Shown here: positions 38,169-45,788 of the stretch, in pieces | Layout of the letters: each line of letters starts with the position of its first letter | Position numbering within the stretch: the first letter of the stretch is position 1 | Assembly (NCBI GenBank): GCA_003584875.1 | Contig: QVQD01000196.1 | Location: 1-48,612, forward strand | Reading direction: 5' to 3' | Length of the DNA: 48,612 bases | Source of the DNA: Methylococcales bacterium | Lineage (GTDB): Bacteria > Pseudomonadota > Gammaproteobacteria > Methylococcales > Methylomonadaceae | Made by a program: the position numbers and the translations under genes | Notes under the pieces: model-generated | What the model saw: the letters and a program-made list of their open reading frames with translations, nothing else | Told to the model about the DNA's origin: nothing | Database searches by the model: none

Positions 38169-38498
38169 CTAGCCCGCCACTCTATCCATAAAAGTACCGA
38201 AATTATCAGCGACCATAAACTTAACGGGCACTTATAAGGCTTTAAAATGTTGCCTACCACAATCAATTTTTGCTTTCTCAGCAGGCCTTAAAAACTCATC
38301 TGAAATACTGCCCTTAGATTCAACCACAAAATACAGTTTTTCATCCTCATCCTGATTAACCAACACCGCCCAATCTGGATTATAACGACCCAGTGGGGTA
38401 TCAATCTTAAACCAGGCCGGTAACTTGGCATACACCTTTACATCCGCGCTTTTTTCAAAAGCACTAGCAAACACAGCCTCAACACCCGCGTCATATTA
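38169..38498 (-). pseudogene. Type III restriction (Res) C-terminal remnant
   Basis: Translation gives about 85 codons matching the end of type III Res subunits (LGRYNPDWAVLV, YFVVESKG, LRPAEKAKIDCGRQHFKAL). An in-frame TAA at 38232-38234 is followed by the rest of the natural end (VPVKFMVADNFGTFMDRVAG) and a second stop at 38169. The N-terminal ~900 residues and the helicase and nuclease motifs are missing. The fragment begins immediately after the Rpn stop codon. Confidence 0.75.
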
Positions 38499-39438
38499 GC
38501 TTTTCTATTTCCGTATGGCTTAATCCGGTGATGACGGCTACATTTTCTATGTTTTCACCTTGCTGAAGTAACTTTAGGGCGATTGTTTTTATGGTTTGTT
38601 CCGCACCTTGTTGTATACCTTGTTGAATACCCTGTTCTATACCTTGTTGTATACCCTGCTCTATACCTTGTTCTATGCCTAATGTTCTACCTTCATAATA
38701 ACCATCACCAAAAGAAGACTCAAACATGCTGGCTTGGTAACGCAAGTCGTCTTTGTAGTGCTCGTAAGCTTTTTGTTCATCTTCTGGTAGTTTCATGATG
38801 CTGAGCTTTTCTTGAGCTTCTTTTAAACCTTTAGCGGTAAAACTTTCTTTAATTTCTTCATTTTTTAGAAAGTAAATCCACTCATCTAACGTATCTTTGG
38901 CGATGTCGTTAAAGCGGTTTATTTTTATCAGATAATATTCTGGATACAATGATTCTATGCTGTCTTTTTCGAAGAGTTGTTTTTGTTTTTCATTAAGTTC
39001 TAAAACATCATGATTGTGTAAGCCTATAAAACGGGTAGTACCTTTGTAAATATAATCAGTGCCGCTACCCAAATCAAAATAAAGAATGTTAATGGAAATG
39101 ACTTTGGTAATGCTGGCGTAGGAACTGTTATCTACCATGTGTTCTAAAGCTGTTTTTGAAACCGCATAAAATATACGCTGCAAGTAATCATATTCCCGAT
39201 CATATTGTATTTCTATGATGATTATTTCTCGCTTATGGTTACGTACTTTTAGATCAACACGGTTGAATTTATCTGCTTTGGTCTCTTTGTTACTTTCGCT
39301 TTCCAGCACATCCAAAATAGTAATATCTTCTTTAAGTAGCTCACTTAAAAAGCCTTCAAGGATGCCAAAATTAGCTTTACTGCGGAGTAAGCGTTTTATG
39401 GCCCAGTCAAAGGTGATTAGTTTTCTTTTAGTGGTCAT
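38491..39438 (-). CDS. Rpn-family PD-(D/E)XK nuclease with GIEQ repeats
   Basis: A 315-aa protein of the PDDEXK_2 group. The core shows FDWAIKRLLRSK at the start and VDLKV...IIIIEIQYD, the Asp and ExQ pair of the family. Near residue 250 come seven tetrapeptide repeats (GIEQ/GIQQ/GAEQ; DNA 38596-38679, 12-base units) linking the core to a small C-terminal helical domain (TGLSHTEIEKLI). A good TAGGAAA site precedes the ATG. It is intact although its neighbours on both sides are restriction-gene scars, so it was probably part of that locus. It differs from the Rpn gene at 16641 in sequence and linker. Confidence 0.87.
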   Translation of the reverse strand: MTTKRKLITFDWAIKRLLRSKANFGILEGFLSELLKEDITILDVLESESNKETKADKFNRVDLKVRNHKREIIIIEIQYDREYDYLQRIFYAVSKTALEHMVDNSSYASITKVISINILYFDLGSGTDYIYKGTTRFIGLHNHDVLELNEKQKQLFEKDSIESLYPEYYLIKINRFNDIAKDTLDEWIYFLKNEEIKESFTAKGLKEAQEKLSIMKLPEDEQKAYEHYKDDLRYQASMFESSFGDGYYEGRTLGIEQGIEQGIQQGIEQGIQQGIQQGAEQTIKTIALKLLQQGENIENVAVITGLSHTEIEKLI

Positions 39439-39507
39439 CTTAAATTTCCTATCAATTAAAAGTCGATATTTTGTTATTTCTCATTGGATATTCCATTGAG
39501 ACTCACC

Positions 39508-39594
39508 TTACAAGCTCTTCACATCATCAATGCCAAATTGTTTTAAGATTTGAATCGCATTGGTTTTAACCACATCATCTTTAAAACCGCTGTT
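39508..39594 (-). pseudogene. DNA methyltransferase (Mod-like) C-terminal scar
   Basis: Twenty-eight codons (NSGFKDDVVKTNAIQILKQF and GIDDVKSL) resemble the final segment of type III-associated adenine methyltransferases. They follow an in-frame stop and have no start. I rely on the KDDVxKTNAIQ pattern only. Confidence 0.5.
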
Positions 39595-39641
39595 TTAAAA
39601 ACCACCCACATCACTTCCGGTACCAACTCAACTTCCCGAAT

Positions 39642-39969
39642 TCATATACTAAATGCACCACACTTAATTTCAGCTTTTTTAATCAGCCAATCTGCGCATT
39701 GTTTAGCGATTTGATGTTGATTGAGTGGATTTAACACGCCGTTCAATAACATCGCCATTTAAACCCGGAAAGGCCAGACCATCACCCGGCACGTCTTGAA
39801 TTTTTCAAAACAACAATCGCACTTGCTCAACACGATTGAGTTCTTTTTTTAAGGCTTCAAAGCCATCAATCGAGAATAAACCCGAAATATTGGCGAGATT
39901 GGAACCCACTTGTAAAGTGTCACGGAGAGTATCACCGACTTTTCCGTTCTTTTTATTATCCAGTAACAC
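39642..39969 (-). pseudogene. N-terminal scar of a PLD-containing helicase
   Basis: The first part (39805-39969) reads LLDNKKNGKVGDTLRDTL, then GLFSIDGFEALKKELNRV and a stop, as in the beginning of PLD-N SF2 helicases found in type III-like loci. After a frame change, PLNQHQIAKQCADWLIKKAE continues the same protein to 39642. At least one stop and one frameshift separate the parts. The bulk of the gene is gone. Confidence 0.55.
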
Positions 39970-39980
39970 AGGTCATCCCT

Positions 39981-41091
39981 GATGATAACGATAAAAAAAA
40001 CATAGCATTACAGCTTAAATCCGATTTTTAAAATAATGCATATATTACCTGATCTACGCAGAATCACCTCTGATTTATCTGGCTTAGGAACGTACATGAA
40101 TTAACTTAAAGTGACTTTAATGTAAAAATCAAGCCTACCCTCAGCAAAAGGATAGGAGCTAAATATTATTTGGGTACTTTATTTCGAGCTTATGACTTAG
40201 CTTAGCAAACTGATTATTTCTCATATTTTGCCAAGTTAATTTGATATTCTGGTTTTTCGATTTTGAATTAGCTAATTTTATTAACTAAAAAAGGTTTCTT
40301 ATTAACGTATAACCATTTTTTTAAATACTAATATTTCTATCCGTTTTGTTTCACTCCCATTTTTTTTAAAATCACGAGCGTTTTCATTCTGTGATTACAG
40401 CAACATCTTTTTAAATACCTCGATTTCAATTTGAATATCTGCTCTTTAGTTAAGTAACTTTGTTTTTTTACTTTCGAATTCTGGCTTTTACTTAAAAAAT
40501 GGGTGCTTTTATAATTTGTTAAAGCCTGTTTATACTAATCGAACTTCCCCAATTTAACATTGAATCTTTATTTTCATAAAACAAAGCACCCTCATTCAAA
40601 ATTGACTTCTAGCCTTTATAAAAGCTAAGTCAACTTGAATAGAAATAAAAACTTCCTGTCATTAAGGACTCTGCATTTTTATAAAATACACCCTCCCTTT
40701 TAGTTAATAAAAAAGTAAAGCTCAAAAAACTCTAGTGAAATTGCTTTTGTAAAAACATTAAAACGACAACGTTTTAGCGGTTTTAGTGATTGTTTTTTAC
40801 GTTTCTGATAAGCATTTATAAACTTCTCTTTAATAATTAGCTAAATTCGCTAACAAAATGACATTTAATAAAGTTATTGATCTAAAATGCTCATCTAATA
40901 CAGAGAGTTAGTTTTCAAAATCTATTTTATTTAAATCCATTCTAATAATTTACTGCTGCTATGATGTCATCCAAACATATCCCATTTGCTATCTAAGGCT
41001 TTATACCTGATAATTTTATCTATCCGCTGAAGTTCTTTCTTCAAATAAGTAGTCCCTATCATTGCACCTGTTATATCTAATTAAGTAACTA
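39981..41091. other. AT-rich intergenic region without a supported gene
   Basis: About 1.1 kb of very AT-rich DNA with long T and A runs. No frame of convincing composition exists on either strand. It may be eroded coding DNA from the restriction locus and must also contain the batD promoter. Confidence 0.6.
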
Positions 41092-42789
41092 ATGAACATA
41101 ATAAAACGCTTAACTAATTACAAAATTACTAGCTTAGTGTGCCTGCTATTGCTATCAACGTTATTATCACAACAAACTTTGGCCACGACGATTCAGGTCG
41201 AAACCGATCGTAATCCAGTCAATCTTAATGAATCTTTTAAAATAACCTTTACAGCCAATGCCTCACCTGATGATGACCCTGATTTTAGTTCTTTAGAACA
41301 GGATTTCTCTATACTCAATCAAAGTAGCGGCAGTAGTTCTTCTTGGATTAATGGAAAATCTAATAAAACCTTACAATGGTCGTTAACGGTAATGGCTAAG
41401 CATTCTGGAAGCCTTATTATTCCAGCTGTTAAATTTGGTCATGACGTCACTCCACCCTTATCAATTTTAGTCGCTGATGCGGCTGTCAATAAAGCCAGCA
41501 ATAACGATGAGGACCTATTTATAGAAGTTGAAGCGACATCCAAAAACATCTATATACAATCCCAAGTGCTATATACCTTGCGCTTATATACTCGAGTAGA
41601 CCTTTCACAAGCGCGCTTAGATGAACCTGAATTAGCGGATGCCGTTATCGAACGCTTGGGTGATGACAGCCGTTTTAATACCCAAGTGAATGGCTTAGAT
41701 TATTCTGTGACTGAACGTAAATATGCTATTTTCCCGCAAAAAAGTGGCAAGTTAACTATTAAGCCTTTAGTGTTAACTGCAGAAATAATCACTAACAGCC
41801 GCCCTAACTTTAACGGTTTTTTTAACTCTCAAACCACCAAAACCAAACGTATTGAATCCAAAGCGATCACCTTGGATGTAAAACCAGCACCCTCAACATT
41901 TACTGGAAAACATTGGTTATCTGCACAGCAATTACTTTTAAAACAAGATTGGTCTGGCGATATTACACAAATGAAGATAGGTGAGCCCTTAACTCGAACC
42001 ATTACCTTATTAGCTAAAGGAGCAACGGTCAGTCAACTTCCTGAATTAAACACGACTAAAAGTAATGAGCAATTAAAAGCCTATCCTGACCAACCGGTAT
42101 TACAAGAGCAGAAAAAAACTGATGGTGTCATAGCCTTCAGAGAAGAAAAAATAGCCCTGATGCTTTCTCAATCAGGGGATTACAAACTACCCGCTATTCA
42201 GATTCCTTGGTTTAATACTGAAAGCCAAAAAATTGAAATAGCTGAAATCCCAGAAACCACCTTAACGGCGCTTGCAGGTGCGCAGCCTGTAGTAAACACG
42301 CCTGTTATATCACCGACTAATACACAAACATTAACAACATCACCAAGTCCTCATTCCCTGCCTGAAACCAATTATTGGTTATGGATTAGCGTATTTCTAG
42401 CACTTGGATGGTTAATAACCGTTATTGTGTTCTTAAAAACACGCACAAAATCAGCATCGGTCAATATCAATTTCGATGTTAAATCTGAGCTCAGTGAGGA
42501 AATCAAGGCCCTAAAGAAAGCCTGTTTTGAGAATGATGCAACAGCCGCTAAAAATGCCTTAATTACTTGGGGTAATGTAAGTTTTGATCAATCAACTCTG
42601 GGTGGAATTGCAGAGTACTGCGATGCTCGTTTAAGAGATGAAATTTTGCATTTAAACCAAAGTTTATATGGCAAAGCGAGTAGCGAATGGCAGGGTAAAA
42701 AACTGTTTCAAGCCTTTACTGAAAACAAAGCTAGACAGAAAAAAATATTAGATAAGGATAATAGCTTAGAACCGTTAAACCGCTTGTAG
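41092..42789 (+). CDS. batD: BatD-like protein
   Basis: The N-terminal signal peptide ends near residue 32 (SQQTLAT). IQVETDRNPVNLNESFKITF starts the BatD-type beta-rich periplasmic region. Near residues 425-447 a single membrane segment (WISVFLALGWLITVIVFL) anchors it, and a cytoplasmic tail of about 115 residues follows. In Bacteroides the Bat proteins aid oxygen tolerance, and in other bacteria batD sits after moxR, a DUF58 gene, batA and batB. None of those is upstream here, so this is either an orphan or the end of a disrupted cluster. The start has only a weak ribosome site. Confidence 0.88.
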   Translation: MNIIKRLTNYKITSLVCLLLLSTLLSQQTLATTIQVETDRNPVNLNESFKITFTANASPDDDPDFSSLEQDFSILNQSSGSSSSWINGKSNKTLQWSLTVMAKHSGSLIIPAVKFGHDVTPPLSILVADAAVNKASNNDEDLFIEVEATSKNIYIQSQVLYTLRLYTRVDLSQARLDEPELADAVIERLGDDSRFNTQVNGLDYSVTERKYAIFPQKSGKLTIKPLVLTAEIITNSRPNFNGFFNSQTTKTKRIESKAITLDVKPAPSTFTGKHWLSAQQLLLKQDWSGDITQMKIGEPLTRTITLLAKGATVSQLPELNTTKSNEQLKAYPDQPVLQEQKKTDGVIAFREEKIALMLSQSGDYKLPAIQIPWFNTESQKIEIAEIPETTLTALAGAQPVVNTPVISPTNTQTLTTSPSPHSLPETNYWLWISVFLALGWLITVIVFLKTRTKSASVNINFDVKSELSEEIKALKKACFENDATAAKNALITWGNVSFDQSTLGGIAEYCDARLRDEILHLNQSLYGKASSEWQGKKLFQAFTENKARQKKILDKDNSLEPLNRL

Positions 42790-42800
42790 GTCGTATTCAA

Positions 42801-42879
42801 GTAGGTCGGGTTAGCGATAGCGTAACCCGACAACTGACCTGACGAAATGTCGGGTTACGCTATCGCTAACCCGACCTAC
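42801..42879. repeat. Head-to-head REP pair, GTCGGGTTAGCG family
   Basis: The best preserved pair in the window: GTAGGTCGGGTTAGCGATAG starts it and TAACCCGACCTAC ends it, with CGACAACTGACCTGACGAAA between the hairpins. A stray GTAGGTCG lies at 42786. It is in the convergent gap after batD. Confidence 0.9.
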
Positions 42880-42898
42880 ATAAAAGCTTAGTTTTGTA

Positions 42899-43759
42899 TT
42901 ACCAAGTTCTAATGTCACCAGTATCTAAGTGTACAAAATTATTATAAGGATAATAACCGACTCCACCTTGTGCCATGCTGAGTGCGGCATCTTTAATGGT
43001 TTTAGCTGGCACGCCGTCAATACGAATATCGATAGCACGACCTTGGATATGAAAACTATGCTCGGCAACACCTGGGGTATTTCTGCGTAATTGAGCATTT
43101 GTAACCGGTGATCGATATCCACAAACAATACTGATAGGCTTAGTAACACCTAGTATTTCATTTAAATCAAATAATTGATCCAGTAAAGCGGTATCAATCG
43201 GATGCACATCATCATTGTGGTAATCACGCATTAAATAATTTATTTCTTCCAGTGCCCCATGTACATAGCGGCCTTGTTCAAAATAAGTTAATTTCAATTT
43301 ATCACCGGTATGCTCATGCTCTAAAAACAGTGTTTTATGAGAAGGCGTATAATAGTTTCCTGATGATAGCGAGGCATGTCGACTAATAATTTCAGGATCT
43401 ATAGGGCGTGAATGAATGTGGCCATGAGAAGCATGGGGAGCATGCGAGGCATGTGAAATATGACCGTGGGCAGCTTTATGGCCCGCTTTGATGTTATGTG
43501 AGACTTGTTGTATATGAGATGAGCCATGACCAGCAGGACTGTGGCTAGTTTTAATATTATGATTAACCTGTTGTTGCGTATGTGGATGTGCTTGACCACG
43601 CTTCCCAGGATATATCACATTTCGCACCGCTGCCGAAGCAACACCAGAACCACCCATTGTTAATAATGAGCCATAAGCTATTTGTTTAAGAAATTTGCGT
43701 CTTGATGCAATTGAGCTATCTTCGCTATCCATTTCTTTTTTAAATAGTTCTTTGTTCAT
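42899..43759 (-). CDS. MepK/YcbK-like peptidase with Tat signal and His-rich region
   Basis: The C-terminal ~150 residues match E. coli YcbK (MepK, an endopeptidase acting on 3-3 peptidoglycan crosslinks): LSLSS-type start of the domain, CGYRSPVTNAQLRR, HSFHIQGRAIDIRI and GGVGYYPYNNFVHLDTG, with the His and Asp zinc ligands. The N-terminus has a Tat signal (SRRKFLK at 19-25). Between them, residues 57-116 hold 16 histidines with an internal repeat (QQVxHNIK twice), absent from E. coli YcbK. The His tract may store or sense metal. The 286-aa length exceeds the ~180 of YcbK because of it. Confidence 0.9.
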   Translation of the reverse strand: MNKELFKKEMDSEDSSIASRRKFLKQIAYGSLLTMGGSGVASAAVRNVIYPGKRGQAHPHTQQQVNHNIKTSHSPAGHGSSHIQQVSHNIKAGHKAAHGHISHASHAPHASHGHIHSRPIDPEIISRHASLSSGNYYTPSHKTLFLEHEHTGDKLKLTYFEQGRYVHGALEEINYLMRDYHNDDVHPIDTALLDQLFDLNEILGVTKPISIVCGYRSPVTNAQLRRNTPGVAEHSFHIQGRAIDIRIDGVPAKTIKDAALSMAQGGVGYYPYNNFVHLDTGDIRTW

Positions 43760-43898
43760 ATTGGGTATCTCTAAACTTTGATGTCTCTATTTTGCCTATG
43801 AAGCCTTAACGTTATCTTAAATGCCTTTAATTTTATTTATTCATCTAATGTTACACACCGACTACGAATTATCGACTAGCTACTTAAGCAAAAACAGC

Positions 43899-44035
43899 CC
43901 AAGGCTGTTGGGCAAAATCCCTGTCGGAAGGACCTGCGTTGAGATTGTGTATCGCAATGAGAGTGGAACTTGGGAACTTGGGAACGAGCGGCGAACTGTA
44001 GGCCGAATAAGGCATCCGGCCTATTTCGATGGATG
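43899..44035. repeat. Repeat debris incl. a GTAGGCCGAATA palindrome
   Basis: CAGCCCAAGGCTG hairpin at ~43900, a piece with GGAACTTGGGAACGAGC (GTTCCCACGC family relative) and GTAGGCCGAATAAGGCATCC at 43998-44023. No gene is supported in 43760-44082. Confidence 0.6.
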
Positions 44036-44082
44036 ATTCATAACTTTTTATTACCTAACGTGCATTTAATTATAAGCTGGCT

Positions 44083-45609
44083 TTAAAGCTCGACATGCAC
44101 CCTGACCCCATAAATATCAACGGGACCACGGACTGAGTTATAGCCTGGATTGGTTAAATGTTGATAATCTACCGATAGCCACGTCGATTTCATTAGATGG
44201 TGTTGGTAATAAAGATCGACCACCTGCTCTGGTTTATAACTAATTGCACCATCACCCAAGAAGCCATCTATCCCTCCCATATTAAGATAAGCAACATGGG
44301 ATGTTGACAAAAAACTCGCGGCATAACCTAAGCCTATGCTGTCTTGCTCTCGCCCCCAACGCGAACCTTTCATGATAGCGCCTAATGACAACGAGTCATC
44401 AGCCGATGAATAGTTATAAACTTCGGTTAAGCCATCCGTCCACATACCTCTCATAAATATACCGATATCATCGCTAATGCTTTGCTCCATATTAATGCCG
44501 ATACCCAGCTTAGTATTGGTCGTTCTTGCCCAACAAAGATCAGGGGCATTCGCATTAGGATTACTATAATTGGCCGTGGTACAGGTCGTGCCATTCTTAG
44601 CAGGATCAGCATTGAAAATTTTAGTCGCATCACTAAACTTTCCAGTGTCCGCTCTATTTCTATACACTAAAAATTTAACAGCCCCTGGTAGCTTATCAAT
44701 ACGATGCTTATGCTCTACTTCTATTTGGTCACCATAATGCTCGAAAATATGGTAATCCATGTTTAATACATTAGGGGTCACCGGAATAGCAAAGCGACCT
44801 GCACGAACAGCCCAGTTATCGTAATACCATTCAGCCGCTAAACCCTGACTAAAGCCACGGGCATCCGCAGCAAAGTCATAAGCCCCATTGGCCATAAAAG
44901 CCATATTAAAAAACTGATGGCGCAAGTCACCTGCATAAGTGTTTTTATCAAAGATATCGATAACACTCAACCTGCCAGCACTAATAACAAGACGACGACT
45001 AGTGACCGTTCCCGCTAATTGCATCGGTGCTGAGGCAAGATCACTAGACACGCCACCTAGCGAAAATGTTTGCTTGAAATAAGCTCTCGATGTATACCAC
45101 GTTGCACTTTCTGAACCGGTCTTTTGCAACTCAAAGTCTTGAATACTGCCACCTAGCCCCTTTAAATTGGAGAGTGGCGATTCTGCAATCATTTCTGGAG
45201 CATAATAAAAGACGCCACCTTGCCAAGTCTTTACGCCAATAGTCGGTGTCACCGTACCTGTAAAGCTGTTCGCGGCGCTATTTTTTAATGAATTAGGCGT
45301 GCCATTTAAATGACTATAAGCTGCTGCAAAAGCCGGTTGCCATTGAGAGATATAAGTACCCTGTACATAAATATTCCAACGTTCATCTTTCATGTCATGT
45401 AGGCCATGATCAGACAATGTCCTCATTAATGACAGCTCGTCACTGTCATTTAATTCAGGATAAGCAGCGTCTTCTGCCTGTGCTATCAAAGTAAAACAAA
45501 CAACGCTAATTAATAGCGCTATTCGAGCTAAAAAGGTCAGATGCTGTCGTTGTAAGTCACAGCTGCCATACTGAACTCGCTGTAGGGAGGAGGGATATTT
45601 TATAAGCAC
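44083..45609 (-). CDS. OprB-family carbohydrate-selective porin
   Basis: An outer-membrane beta-barrel. The mature part has the alternating aromatic/glycine pattern of OprB porins, with RWNIYVQGTYISQWQPAF at the beginning and HLTNPGYNSVRGPVDIYGVR at the end of the barrel. A Sec signal (hydrophobic ~27-45, cleaved after AQA) is preceded by an unusually long N-region; the frame starts at a GTG (45609), and the true start is uncertain. OprB proteins pass sugars or polyols in the characterised cases; in a methanotroph the substrate is unknown. It follows the TonB receptor gene after 179 bases on the same strand. Confidence 0.87.
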   Translation of the reverse strand: MLIKYPSSLQRVQYGSCDLQRQHLTFLARIALLISVVCFTLIAQAEDAAYPELNDSDELSLMRTLSDHGLHDMKDERWNIYVQGTYISQWQPAFAAAYSHLNGTPNSLKNSAANSFTGTVTPTIGVKTWQGGVFYYAPEMIAESPLSNLKGLGGSIQDFELQKTGSESATWYTSRAYFKQTFSLGGVSSDLASAPMQLAGTVTSRRLVISAGRLSVIDIFDKNTYAGDLRHQFFNMAFMANGAYDFAADARGFSQGLAAEWYYDNWAVRAGRFAIPVTPNVLNMDYHIFEHYGDQIEVEHKHRIDKLPGAVKFLVYRNRADTGKFSDATKIFNADPAKNGTTCTTANYSNPNANAPDLCWARTTNTKLGIGINMEQSISDDIGIFMRGMWTDGLTEVYNYSSADDSLSLGAIMKGSRWGREQDSIGLGYAASFLSTSHVAYLNMGGIDGFLGDGAISYKPEQVVDLYYQHHLMKSTWLSVDYQHLTNPGYNSVRGPVDIYGVRVHVEL

Positions 45610-45788
45610 TTGAGACTCTCTGATTTATAACACTAAATTAGGGCAAACGTTAATAACGTCCTGTTTAACCATTGGCCCTGAACATCACGAAGTCACTTCA
45701 AAGCAGAGTTTATTATAGGCTTACCACCATTTAAATGCGAATAGTTATCAAATAGATCGCTTGAATAACGATCTCCCCAAAAAGATAG

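Noticed and set aside
38596-38679. CRISPR-like array
   Set aside because: The 12-base units are contiguous, in frame, and encode a tetrapeptide repeat; there are no spacers.
39981-41091. Small RNA or gene in the AT-rich gap
   Set aside because: No promoter plus terminator pair, no stable hairpin and no coding frame could be supported.
43821-44036. 71-codon plus-strand ORF
   Set aside because: It runs through repeat debris (the GGAACGAGC and GTAGGCCGAATA elements), has no ribosome site and no protein-like composition.
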